NCBI GenBank assembly: GCA_018449595.1
Contig: JAAVUU010000006.1
Location: forward strand, 124,001-188,000
Length of the DNA: 64,000 bases
Direction: 5' to 3'
Origin: Rhizobiales bacterium dw_265
GTDB taxonomy: Bacteria > Pseudomonadota > Alphaproteobacteria > Micropepsales > Micropepsaceae
Shown: positions 36,004-44,740 of the stretch, piece by piece
Numbering within the stretch: the stretch's first letter is position 1
How the letters are laid out: every line of letters begins with the position of its first letter
Notes under the pieces: model-generated
What the model was told of the DNA's origin: nothing
Seen by the model: only the letters and a program-made list of their open reading frames with translations
The model's database searches: none
Translations under genes and position numbers: made by a program

Positions 36004-36933
36004 TCATTCGCCGCCGGTATGTTCGGACTGGTAGTAATGCAGACTGGGCGGGCGTGGTGTGACCGCCAGGCGCGTCCCCATGGCGGTGCCGCCCGAGGTG
36101 GCACGATGCCAGCGCTCCTCGGGGGCAAACACGATGTCGCCGACGTTGGCGGTGATCGGTGGCACGCCCTCGATCAGGAAATCGAGCTTACCTTCCAATA
36201 CGATCCAGAACTCCGCGAAGTTCTCGTGGAAATGGCCGTAATTGCTGTCCGGCGGCGTGGGAATGCCCGGCGTGCGGATGATATTGGCCCAGGTATGATC
36301 ATCCTTGACAAAAGGACCGCCCTTGCCATTTGCCCCCACAATGTCTTTTTCAAAATCGATATAGAGCCTGTTGATCTCGTCATACTTGCCGCGGCCCGTA
36401 TAACTCGCCTTGGTGAATTTGAAGCCGGGCACGGGCACAGGCGTTTCGGCGATCGGATAGCTTGGGGTTTCACCTGCCGCCCGCACCTCAAAACGCAGCG
36501 ACGGCGCAGTGCCTACCGTTTCCATGCTGTAGGGAATGCGATAAGGCACTTGCACCAGGAAACCCTTCGACGCCACGAACGGCTCCTGGCCCTCGACGGT
36601 GAAGCGAATCTGCCCCGACATTACAACCCAGAAGACGCGGTCGTCGGCATAGAATTGGGTCTTGGTCTTTCGGCCAGGAGCCATGGAGATATACTGTCCG
36701 ACGTAATCGCGGGTCAGCACCTCAGTCTCGGCCCAGTCGCTCTGACCGGCATGACGAGCCAAGATATCGGACAGCCGCCTGAGCGGCTTGTTGGGCGGTG
36801 TGAACGGCGCCGGCTTTTTCGGCTGTGGCGCCCATGCCAGCAAGGACGCGGACTTCTCAGGCTGGGCCCCCGCCACGACGGCCGTCAGCAGCGACAGAAC
36901 AACGAAAGATGCGGCGTATCTCAATGAAAACAT
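36004..36933 (-). CDS. Exported two-domain cupin (bicupin)
   Basis: This protein of about 309 residues has a signal peptide (FSLRYAASFVVLSLLTAVVAGAQ). The first cupin half (about 60-160) has weak ligands. The second (about 225-300) carries GHFHENFAEFWIVLEGKLDF and GDIVFAPEERWH, an intact H-x-H...E...H metal site. GGGGGAA ten bases upstream selects ATG 36933 rather than the TTG at 36951. It leads the cupin series and is preceded by the 39-bp element shared with the TonB receptor gene. Confidence 0.85.
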   Translation of the reverse strand: MFSLRYAASFVVLSLLTAVVAGAQPEKSASLLAWAPQPKKPAPFTPPNKPLRRLSDILARHAGQSDWAETEVLTRDYVGQYISMAPGRKTKTQFYADDRVFWVVMSGQIRFTVEGQEPFVASKGFLVQVPYRIPYSMETVGTAPSLRFEVRAAGETPSYPIAETPVPVPGFKFTKASYTGRGKYDEINRLYIDFEKDIVGANGKGGPFVKDDHTWANIIRTPGIPTPPDSNYGHFHENFAEFWIVLEGKLDFLIEGVPPITANVGDIVFAPEERWHRATSGGTAMGTRLAVTPRPPSLHYYQSEHTGGE

Positions 36934-37023
36934 CCGATGTGCTTCCCCCAAAATGCTTGTTATTTTTCTATTTTCCGTCGTCGATTGTTGGCAAGCGATC
37001 CTGCGCCGTCAACGCTGCACGGA

Positions 37024-37062
37024 CGATTTGTTTTGATCGCATCATCTGCTTTTGTGATCGCG
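37024..37062. promoter_or_regulatory. 39-bp element upstream of the cupin operon, shared with the TonB receptor gene
   Basis: CGATTTGTTTTGATC at the left end, then ATCTG, TTTTG, GAT and GCG at fixed distances, are identical to 41289-41327 (31 of 39 positions counted by eye). The element lies 91 bp before the bicupin start on the same relative strand as the second copy, 83 bp before the TonB gene. Within it TTTTG-x0-2-GATC-like units repeat about two helical turns apart, as expected for a dimeric activator such as LysR. Confidence 0.6.
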
Positions 37063-37088
37063 TCCCTGATGCGCCGTAAGATCGAATA

Positions 37089-37964
37089 TCATATCGCACG
37101 GAATGCCTTTCCATACAGGCGGGCGGAGTCGAGGAAAGTGGATAAAGCGCTGGAGACGAAACCGTCGCGGCGGCGCGCGAACAATGTCTGCACCTGGCAA
37201 TCCTCGCCGGTGACGCGGTGGGCGCGCATCGCATCGGGCGGCGCCAAGTTGAGCACCGCGCGCGGCAGCAGGGTGACGCCAAGCCCGGCGCCGACGCAGC
37301 CCACGATCAACTCCAGCGTGTCAAGCTCCATGACGCGGGCGACCTCGATATTCTGGCGGGCAAGAATGGCGCGCAACCGGCGTTGGTAATAGCTGCCCTG
37401 CCCCAGCACAATCAGCCTTGTGTTGGATGGGATCGCCGCGATGCTGGAAATTTCAGGGGCGGTGAAAACCGCCAGTTCCTCGTCCAGGATGATCTCGGTC
37501 ACCAGATCGTGGTGCTTGGCCGGATCGCAGACGAAAGCGCCCTCGATCCGGCGCTCCAGGATCAGATCGGTCAGCAGAGGCGTCGTTTCGGTGCGCACCG
37601 TGATGTCCACCGCCGGAAATTCAGCCAGATAGGAGCATAGCAGCTTGTTCAGATGCAGGGCGGTAGTGGTCTTGCGCGAACCGATCACCAATGGCCCACT
37701 GGGCGTGCCGCCATCGGTAATGGCGCGCTTGGCGTTTTCGATTTCCACCCGGACTTCAATAGCGTAAGGCAACAGCCGGATACCTGCCGGTGTCAGAACC
37801 ATGCCGCTCGAGCGCCGCTCGAACAACAGAACTCCCAGCTCATCTTCCAGAGCGCGAATGTGGGCCGTCACGTTGGATTGGACCGTATTCAGTTCCAGCG
37901 CCGCGCGCTTCATGCCCTCATGGCGCGCCACCGCTTCGAAAACCCTGAGATCCTTGACATCCAA
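37089..37964 (-). CDS. LysR-family regulator (first paralogue, TTG start)
   Basis: The 291-residue form starts at TTG 37964, seven bases after GGAG, and reads LDVKDLRVFEAVARHEGMKRAA. The paralogue at 43493 begins MDAKDLRVFEVVARHEGMKRAA, so this start is well supported and the longer frame (334 residues) is wrong. It has an N-terminal winged helix (NTVQSNVTAHIRALEDELGVLLFERR) and a LysR substrate domain (GPLVIGSRKTTTALHL). It is close to CbbR/CysB-like regulators of unknown inducer. It probably controls the adjacent cupin and TonB genes. Confidence 0.92.
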   Translation of the reverse strand: MDVKDLRVFEAVARHEGMKRAALELNTVQSNVTAHIRALEDELGVLLFERRSSGMVLTPAGIRLLPYAIEVRVEIENAKRAITDGGTPSGPLVIGSRKTTTALHLNKLLCSYLAEFPAVDITVRTETTPLLTDLILERRIEGAFVCDPAKHHDLVTEIILDEELAVFTAPEISSIAAIPSNTRLIVLGQGSYYQRRLRAILARQNIEVARVMELDTLELIVGCVGAGLGVTLLPRAVLNLAPPDAMRAHRVTGEDCQVQTLFARRRDGFVSSALSTFLDSARLYGKAFRAI

Positions 37965-38064
37965 AGCCGTTCTCCGCCTCAAAAAGAAGATGAGCGCCGC
38001 GACATAAGCCGCAGCGCTCAAGACCTGGCCGCTCAGGGGGACTAAGCGATCAGTCTTTACCTCG

Positions 38065-38124
38065 GGGCCCATGAAGCGTGGGCCCAAAGGCAACCTCGAC
38101 GCACATACTGCTTGCGGGCAGTAT
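38065..38124 (-). terminator. Two stem-loops after the TonB receptor gene
   Basis: ATACTGC-TTGCGG-GCAGTAT (38105-38124) lies five bases past the stop, and GGGCCCA-TGAAGCG-TGGGCCC (38065-38085) further on. Both are perfect 7-bp stems. Neither is followed by a U-run, so they may end transcription weakly or protect the message 3' end. Confidence 0.4.
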
Positions 38125-38128
38125 ATGC

Positions 38129-41100
38129 TTACATTTTGACGCGCACACCCAAGCGGTAATAGCGCCCGACGATATCATAGGTCGTCACATTGATGCCGCT
38201 GGAGGAAACTGCAGGCGGCAGATTGGCGATATTATCTACTTTGCCGTAAACCTGCGTCGTGTCGCTCAGATTGTAGCTGGCACCGACGTCGAGATAAAAT
38301 GCACCATCCATATGGTTATAGTTGATGGTCGGGTTGGCGACCGTAGGCAACGGACAGCTTCCGACATCGCATTGAATGTACGACTTGTTGAACACGCCAT
38401 CGGAAAACCAGCGCTCGGTAAGAGTCAAGCTACCCCAGTCAGCGGTGTAATCCTCGGTGACGTACGCCTTCCACAGAGGCGTTGTACCTCCGGTGGCATT
38501 GTAGGTTGTGCTGGTGCTGAAATTGGCTAGCGCGCCGGCGGTTTCGGAAATCGGCTGACCCGGCACGCCAGGATCGGTGATGAACTTGCTGGTATGATTG
38601 ACCAAAGCGCGCAAAGTGAAGGCGCCGGGGACGTTCCAGTCCTGCAAGTCGAACTGATAGGACGATTCAATGTCGAACCCATCCGTCGTCTGCGACGCTA
38701 GATTGAATACTTGTGAGACGATTTGCTTGAATGGAGACGTCGCCGCCGGACCGCCATCGGCGGTTACGATTACATTGCCACCGCAATAAGCAGCGTTGCC
38801 GTAATAGCACAGGTCCACGACGTTCTGGATCGAGAGCGCAGCAATTACACCTTTGACGGCGATGCGGTAATAATCGACCGAGGTGCTGAAGCCGGGGAGC
38901 CAGTCAGGCTGGAAGACCACGCCAATCTCGGTGGTTTGCGACTTTTCAGGCTTCAGCGCCAGGTTGCCCGCATTGACCTGCTGGACGCTAACCGCCGGCG
39001 TGCCTGGCAGGAAGTCGTTCTTAACCGTGGAATTCATAACCGAGCTCGGTGCGAACAATTCGCTGAGGTTCGGAGCGCGCACGTCGCGCGATTGCAGGGC
39101 GCGCAGACGGACGCCGGGAATCGGCGTTTCCCAAGTACCACCAACCTTCCAGGTCATCACCTGTCCAGAGGTGCTGTAGCCCGTCATGCGACCGGCAAGA
39201 TCAACATCCATTTTTCCCCAGGTTGCATCGTTGAGCACCGGAATTCCGACTTCCACGAAACCTTCGCTTTCGTGATAGTTGCCCTTACCATCATGGAAAT
39301 TGCCGGCATACCAACTGTTGCCGGCGGTTCCAGTCACCGGATCGACAGGATACGCCATGGTGTTGGGATTGGTGGCCGTGACGCCGTTGCCGTATGGATC
39401 ATCATAGGTGTTATAGGCTTCCTCGCGATATTCCACACCGGTAGCCAACGCGATCGGGCCGGCCCAATCCGAGAAGGGCGTGCCATTGACACTGAGGCTG
39501 AATGCCTCCTGCCTTTGACTGGTGATGGAGTAGGGGCCATCGGCCGGCTCGACATAGGCTAGCGCTTCCGGCGAAATCGGCACGTCGCCGATGATGTTGA
39601 GCGGCACGCAACCCGCCGCCTGCGCAACCGCCGAGCGGCACACGATGGAGCCGTTGGGACCTGCCACCGCGTCAATTGCTGCATTGTAGCGCGGGGTCAG
39701 CGACATGTTCTTGATATGGATGCTGGTATCTGACTCGCCGTGTTCGAAATAGCTGTCCCATGACCAGTCCTTGTTAAACAGGCGGAACTGGCCATCTGCG
39801 CCGACTACATAACGGCGCTGGGCATGATAAACGTCGATCTGCTCATAATTTGGGAAAGCGGCGCTTTCGGTGCCGTACTGGAAGTTCGTGATGTTGTTGG
39901 CGATGCAGGCCGCGTTGATCGAGGCGGGCAGGAACGCGTTGGGACCACCGGGAGCATTGCCGCACTGAATGGTGAGGTTTGCGTTCTTGTAGGGGCCCGG
40001 ATTGGGGTGGCTCATGCCGCGGGAGACGCCGAAATTGACCGTGGCATAGACCTCCATATCCGGCGTCAGGTTGTAGGATAGGCGGGTGTAGAAATTGCCG
40101 CGCGTCAGGGCGGACTGTAGTGTTTGCCCGCTCTGGAAGCTGCTGAGATCTCCCGGATCCGCGGCGGTGCCGAAGCAGGTGGGGCTGACGCAGCCATTCA
40201 CCGCACCGCTGGCGGAGTGGGACGGAGTGCCGCCGCCGGCATAATTGAAGTTATAGGGCGCGCCGTTGACGCCGAAGCCGATACCCTGCAGCGGGCCGGC
40301 CGTGATCAGACCATACTTCGTATACTGATAATTCTGCGCCGGGGCACCAAACGTATATTCCGGCGAACCGGCAGGCGTCGCCGCGATGGAACGCATCTGG
40401 ACACCGGTGAATTGATTGAAATTGCGGCCGTCGATGCCGTGGCTGTCATAGCCGGTATCGGCCGGATGGCCGGTCGGCTGGATGCCGGGACTGTACATGT
40501 ATTCGGCGGCCCCCTCGATATGACCGCGCCCCCCGAACAGGTCGGTGCCCAAGGCGATCTGGCCGGTGCCGCCTTCGTCATCACCATAATTGCTGATGCC
40601 GCCTTGAATATTAGCCTTCAGGCCAGTGAAGTGCTTGTCGGTTACGAAGTTAACCACGCCCGCCACCGCGTCGGAGCCCCAGGAGGCAGACGCGCCGCCG
40701 GTCACCACATCGACACGCTGCAGCAGCAGCTGCGGCATTAAGCTGACATCGACCACGCCGTTGAAGTTGGAGCCCACGACGCGCTGGCCATCCAGCAGTG
40801 TCAAGGTGCGCAGCGGACTGAGGCCGCGCAAGGCAAAAGCGGAAATGCCGTTCAGGCCCGTGCTGGTTGAACCGGTTTCGTAGGTCGTGCCGGTGCTGCC
40901 CTGCAATGCGGGCAACTGCACGATAGCGTCGAAAACATTGGGCTGGGCATTCTTCTCGATGTCGGCGGCCCCCACCACGGTGGTCGGCGTGGGTGCATCG
41001 AAGCCTGCGCTCTGCAGGCGTGTGGATGAGACGACGACCTGCTCGACCTGTTCGCTGGCGGCCTGGGCAGAGGCCGACGTGGCCCCCGCCACGGACGCCA

Positions 41101-41206
41101 TCAGCAGCAGCGCGGCCGCGCTGGTTGTCGACATCATATGCTTGCCGCGAAAAATAGCGATGTTATGCAACGGCGCAATGCGCCGGTTGCCGTATCGAAC
41201 CGTCAT
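38129..41206 (-). CDS. TonB-dependent outer-membrane receptor
   Basis: This protein of about 1025 residues has a long signal region ending SVAGATSASAQ near residue 48, then a TonB-box-like EQVEQVVVSSTR. The plug domain (about 60-180) has GLNGISAFALRGLSPLRTLTLLDGQR and DVVTGGASASWGSDAVAGVVNF. A barrel follows and ends with YYRLGVRVKM. GAGG before ATG 41206 selects the start over 41338. The plug and length fit the oligosaccharide/aromatic receptors of Sphingomonas-Caulobacter type rather than small siderophore receptors. It probably imports the substrate of the PQQ dehydrogenase. Confidence 0.93.
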   Translation of the reverse strand: MTVRYGNRRIAPLHNIAIFRGKHMMSTTSAAALLLMASVAGATSASAQAASEQVEQVVVSSTRLQSAGFDAPTPTTVVGAADIEKNAQPNVFDAIVQLPALQGSTGTTYETGSTSTGLNGISAFALRGLSPLRTLTLLDGQRVVGSNFNGVVDVSLMPQLLLQRVDVVTGGASASWGSDAVAGVVNFVTDKHFTGLKANIQGGISNYGDDEGGTGQIALGTDLFGGRGHIEGAAEYMYSPGIQPTGHPADTGYDSHGIDGRNFNQFTGVQMRSIAATPAGSPEYTFGAPAQNYQYTKYGLITAGPLQGIGFGVNGAPYNFNYAGGGTPSHSASGAVNGCVSPTCFGTAADPGDLSSFQSGQTLQSALTRGNFYTRLSYNLTPDMEVYATVNFGVSRGMSHPNPGPYKNANLTIQCGNAPGGPNAFLPASINAACIANNITNFQYGTESAAFPNYEQIDVYHAQRRYVVGADGQFRLFNKDWSWDSYFEHGESDTSIHIKNMSLTPRYNAAIDAVAGPNGSIVCRSAVAQAAGCVPLNIIGDVPISPEALAYVEPADGPYSITSQRQEAFSLSVNGTPFSDWAGPIALATGVEYREEAYNTYDDPYGNGVTATNPNTMAYPVDPVTGTAGNSWYAGNFHDGKGNYHESEGFVEVGIPVLNDATWGKMDVDLAGRMTGYSTSGQVMTWKVGGTWETPIPGVRLRALQSRDVRAPNLSELFAPSSVMNSTVKNDFLPGTPAVSVQQVNAGNLALKPEKSQTTEIGVVFQPDWLPGFSTSVDYYRIAVKGVIAALSIQNVVDLCYYGNAAYCGGNVIVTADGGPAATSPFKQIVSQVFNLASQTTDGFDIESSYQFDLQDWNVPGAFTLRALVNHTSKFITDPGVPGQPISETAGALANFSTSTTYNATGGTTPLWKAYVTEDYTADWGSLTLTERWFSDGVFNKSYIQCDVGSCPLPTVANPTINYNHMDGAFYLDVGASYNLSDTTQVYGKVDNIANLPPAVSSSGINVTTYDIVGRYYRLGVRVKM

Positions 41207-41288
41207 CGTTTCCCCTCTGTGTTTTTTGGCATCTCTGCCTTCGCTAACAGATGGGTTAGGAAGCCGATCCAAGTCAATTCTTGTGGAG

Positions 41289-41327
41289 CGATTTGTTTTG
41301 ATCTGCCGATCTGTTTTTGCGATTGCG
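41289..41327. promoter_or_regulatory. 39-bp element upstream of the TonB receptor gene
   Basis: Second copy of the element at 37024-37062, same orientation. The mismatches are concentrated in the middle five bases. The left half (CGATTTGTTTTGATC) is identical. It lies in the 229-bp divergent interval between the TonB receptor and PQQ dehydrogenase genes, so it might also serve the latter; a looser GATTTG...TTTGATTTT resemblance occurs at about 41358-41383. Confidence 0.6.
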
Positions 41328-41435
41328 GCAATCAACATCGTTGCGATGACATCGCTTGATTTGCGCAGTGCTTTGATTTTGGAATGTCACCGAGCCGTGA
41401 TGGCACTCATCGCCGGCGCACAGGAGACGATCGCG

Positions 41436-43502
41436 ATGACTTCCCTTACCAGGCGAACCCTGCTTTCGACAGCGGCCGTCGGCCTTTCCACATCAGTTTG
41501 GCCTGCATCGGCGCATGCATCTACCGATAGCGATTGGCGCAATTATGCCAACGATCTGGCCAACAGCCGGTATGCACCGCTGGACCAGATCAATGCTTCG
41601 AACTTCAGCAACCTGGAAGTGGCATGGCGCTTCCGCACCGAAGCGTTAGGACCGCACCCCGAATATCAATATGAGGCGACGCCACTCGTCATAAGCGGAA
41701 AACTTTACAGCACTGCAGGATCGCGGCGCGACGTGATCTGCCTCGATGCAGCGAGCGGCGAGATCATCTGGATGCACGGCGAAAATGAGGGTGAGCGTGG
41801 TACCAACGCACCGCGGCAGCTGTCGGGACGCGGTGTCGCCTATTGGACGGACGGTACCGGCGACGGCCGCATCCTGTATGTGACGCCGGGTTATCGCCTG
41901 ATCGCTCTGGATGCAAGGACCGGAATTCCCATTGAAGGATTTGGAAGCAACGGCGTCGTCGATCTCAAGCTCGATGACGATCAGCAGATTGATCTCGTCA
42001 CCGGAGACGTGGGGTTACATGCTACGCCGGTCGTGGCCGGCAATGTAGTGATTGTCGGCGCAGCCCATCTCTCGGGCAGCGTTCCCAAGCACCGCGGCAA
42101 TATTAAGGGCTATGTGCGCGGCTTCGATGTTAGGACCGGCAAGCGTATCTGGATCTTCCACACGATCCCACTCAAGGGCGAATTCGGTTACGACACATGG
42201 CTGCATCCAGGGGATGCGGAAATAGCCGGCAACGCCGGATGTTGGGGCCAGATCTCGGTGGATATGGAACTCGGCCTCGCTTATCTGCCCATTGAACTTC
42301 CGAGCGGCGATGAAGTCGGTATTTATCGTAGCGGATCGGCATTGTTTGGCGAGAGCATTGTCGCCGTTGAACTTCAGACCGGCAAACGCCGCTGGCATTA
42401 CCAGACAGTTCATCATGGACTTTGGGACCGCGATATTCCATGCGCCCCGCTCCTGTGCGACATCCCCCATGAGGGTCGGATCGTCAAAGCGCTGGCGCAA
42501 CCGACCAAGCAATGTTTTCTCTATGTACTGGATCGCGAGACCGGCAAACCGATCTGGCCGATTCCTGAGAGGCCGCAACCCGCCGGCAACGTGCCCGGAG
42601 AGTGGTACTCTCCGACGCAGCCGATTCCCTCACGACCGCCGGCATACGATGTGCAATCTATCAACGCCGATACGATAATAGATTTTACGCCCGAGCTACA
42701 TGCGAAGGGACTGGAAATCATCTCGCATTATCGTACCGGCGGCATCTATACCCCGCCGACACTTTCGACCTCCGGCGGCAGTTGGGGATCGTTGGTCGCG
42801 CTGACGACGCAGGGCGGCACCAACTGGCCAGGCGGCGCCTACGACCCCGAAACACACTTGGCTTATGTCTTCTCGCAAACCACGGCCGGCGCGATGGGCG
42901 TGGTGCCTGTCACCGATAAGAAGGTGTCGGAATTTGCGTATGTCCATGGTATGGCCGGCGAGGAAACCAAGCCAGTCGGCGTCATGGGCGGTATATCACG
43001 GCCCGGCGTTCCGGCGAAAGAAGCACCTCCGGCAGGTGGCCTGCATCCAGGCCGGCTGATGGTGGACGGCCTGCCCCTGATGAAACCGCCATACGGGCGT
43101 ATTACCGCCATCGACCTCACCAAGGGCAACATAGCTTGGCAGATAGCACACGGCGAGACCCCGGACTATATCCGCAATCATCCTGCCCTGAAGGGCCTCA
43201 AAATTCCCCGTACGGGACGGCCTGGACTATTGGGGGTAACGCTGACGAAAACACTGGTTATCTGCGGCGAGGCTGGCTTTTTCACGACCCCCTCGGGCCG
43301 ACGCGGCGCGATGCTACGAGCCTATGACAAGGCGAACGGTGAAGAAAAAGGCGCTGTCTATATGCCTGCGCCACAGACCGGTTCTCCCATGACCTTCATG
43401 CTGGACGGACGCCAGTATATCGTGGTGGCCATAGGGGGAGGCGGCTATCCAGCCGAATTGATCGCGTTCTGCCTGCCGCGCGATCGTCAGGGTCAGGCTT
43501 GA
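41436..43502 (+). CDS. Tat-exported PQQ-dependent dehydrogenase (quinoprotein glucose dehydrogenase-like)
   Basis: This 688-residue periplasmic protein has a twin-arginine signal (TRRTLLSTAAVGLSTSVWPA, cleaved near SAHA). An eight-bladed PQQ propeller follows: DWRNYANDLANSRYAPLDQI, GDGRILYVTPGYRLIALDARTG, KLYSTAGSRRDVICLDAASG, GRITAIDLTKGNIAWQIAHGE. It lacks the N-terminal membrane domain of mGDH, so electrons go to a soluble or membrane acceptor not in the window. AGGAG lies nine bases before ATG 41436. Its end overlaps the convergent LysR gene by 10 bp. The substrate is unknown; family members oxidise sugars, alcohols and shikimate-type acids. Confidence 0.92.
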   Translation: MTSLTRRTLLSTAAVGLSTSVWPASAHASTDSDWRNYANDLANSRYAPLDQINASNFSNLEVAWRFRTEALGPHPEYQYEATPLVISGKLYSTAGSRRDVICLDAASGEIIWMHGENEGERGTNAPRQLSGRGVAYWTDGTGDGRILYVTPGYRLIALDARTGIPIEGFGSNGVVDLKLDDDQQIDLVTGDVGLHATPVVAGNVVIVGAAHLSGSVPKHRGNIKGYVRGFDVRTGKRIWIFHTIPLKGEFGYDTWLHPGDAEIAGNAGCWGQISVDMELGLAYLPIELPSGDEVGIYRSGSALFGESIVAVELQTGKRRWHYQTVHHGLWDRDIPCAPLLCDIPHEGRIVKALAQPTKQCFLYVLDRETGKPIWPIPERPQPAGNVPGEWYSPTQPIPSRPPAYDVQSINADTIIDFTPELHAKGLEIISHYRTGGIYTPPTLSTSGGSWGSLVALTTQGGTNWPGGAYDPETHLAYVFSQTTAGAMGVVPVTDKKVSEFAYVHGMAGEETKPVGVMGGISRPGVPAKEAPPAGGLHPGRLMVDGLPLMKPPYGRITAIDLTKGNIAWQIAHGETPDYIRNHPALKGLKIPRTGRPGLLGVTLTKTLVICGEAGFFTTPSGRRGAMLRAYDKANGEEKGAVYMPAPQTGSPMTFMLDGRQYIVVAIGGGGYPAELIAFCLPRDRQGQA

Positions 43503-44407
43503 ACCAGCGACAGCATCCGGCGAGGCCGTTCGTCATGCAGATGCTGGCGGCCATAGGCGCGCGCGCAGTCGAGGAAGGCGGACAGGGCACTCGAAACGAA
43601 GGCATCGCCACGCCGCACGAACAGCGTCTGAACCCTGCAATCTTCGTCCGCCACGCGATGAGCTCGCACACTGCCCCGAGGAGAAATCATGTTGAGCACT
43701 GCGCGCGGCAACAATGTGATACCCAGACCGGCACTTACACAATCCACGATTACTTCCAATGTTCCCAACTCGATTATCCGGCCGGCATTGACACCCCGGC
43801 GTGCAAGCAGCGCCTGCAACTGGTTCTGGTAGAAGCTGCCCTGCCCAAGCACCACCAGCTTGATGTCGTGCGGAATGTCTTTCATCCGGTGGATGTTGGG
43901 CGATGTCAGAACCACAAGCTCTTCGTCCAGAATGACTTCGCCTACCAAATCATGATGATCCACGGGATCGCAGACGAATGCTCCCTCGATGCGGCGTTTC
44001 AAGATCAGATCCTTCAACAACGGAGAGGTCTCGGTGCGGACCTTGATGTCCACGTCAGGGAAATCGCCCAAATAGGAAGCGAGAATCCGCCCGAGATGCA
44101 TGGCTGTCGTGGATTTACGCGATCCAATCACCAGCGGGCCAGACGGCGTTCCCCCATCGGTGGCGGCGCGCCTGGCATCTTCGATCGTGGAGCGCACTTC
44201 ATGAGCATAAGGAAGCAAACGAAGTCCCGCGGGCGTCAGGACCATGCCGGTCGGACGTCGCTCGAATAGCGACACCCCCAGTTCATCCTCCAGCGCACGA
44301 ATGCGCGCTGTCACATTGGACTGTACGGTGTTCAGTTCCCTGGCAGCCCGCTTCATGCCTTCATGGCGGGCCACAACTTCAAATACTCTCAGATCCTTCG
44401 CATCCAT
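43493..44407 (-). CDS. LysR-family regulator (second paralogue)
   Basis: This 304-residue protein is highly similar throughout to the regulator at 37089 (for example NTVQSNVTARIRALEDELGV, GPLVIGSRKSTTAMHL, RRIEGAFVCDPVDHHDLV). GGAGG lies six or seven bases before ATG 44407. The two paralogues flank the TonB receptor and PQQ dehydrogenase genes, and probably arose by duplication inside the cluster. They may bind the same 39-bp element in response to different ligands. Confidence 0.93.
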   Translation of the reverse strand: MDAKDLRVFEVVARHEGMKRAARELNTVQSNVTARIRALEDELGVSLFERRPTGMVLTPAGLRLLPYAHEVRSTIEDARRAATDGGTPSGPLVIGSRKSTTAMHLGRILASYLGDFPDVDIKVRTETSPLLKDLILKRRIEGAFVCDPVDHHDLVGEVILDEELVVLTSPNIHRMKDIPHDIKLVVLGQGSFYQNQLQALLARRGVNAGRIIELGTLEVIVDCVSAGLGITLLPRAVLNMISPRGSVRAHRVADEDCRVQTLFVRRGDAFVSSALSAFLDCARAYGRQHLHDERPRRMLSLVQA

Positions 44408-44612
44408 TACTGCCCTCCCTTCCGCTCTTCGGCGGCCGACAATTATCTCCGAAATGGCAGAAACAACAACTTATAGCTTCCATTGAGACAGTCCAACCGG
44501 AGCGAAGCAGGCGCGAATTGATGGTGCGAATGCTAAGTCGCGGCACAACCAATACCAACGAATACCTGCTTTATCGCGACATAAGCTATTGATTCAAATT
44601 CTATTTCCGAGC

Positions 44613-44726
44613 GTCTCTGACATCGCCAAAGAGCACGGTGTCAGCGCTGAACTGTGCCAGTGGCGCGTGCGGATGACGGGAGTGGATTATCAGCTCGGCG
44701 TTAAAGCGCGCGGGCGCTCTCATTGA
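44613..44726 (+). pseudogene. Transposase helix-turn-helix remnant (IS3/IS66 OrfA-like)
   Basis: Thirty-seven codons read VSDIAKEHGVSAELCQWRVR, then MTGVDYQLGVKARGRSH and a stop. The V-S-x-I-A-x-x-H-G-V-S pattern is the recognition HTH at the start of many insertion-sequence OrfA proteins. Nothing upstream or downstream continues the gene, so this is a scrap of an old element. Confidence 0.4.
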
Positions 44727-44740
44727 TCAAGTTATGCCGT

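Noticed and set aside
44585-44600. FNR-like TTGATTCAAATT upstream of the transposase scrap
   Set aside because: The right half-site is poor, and no promoter or intact gene follows.
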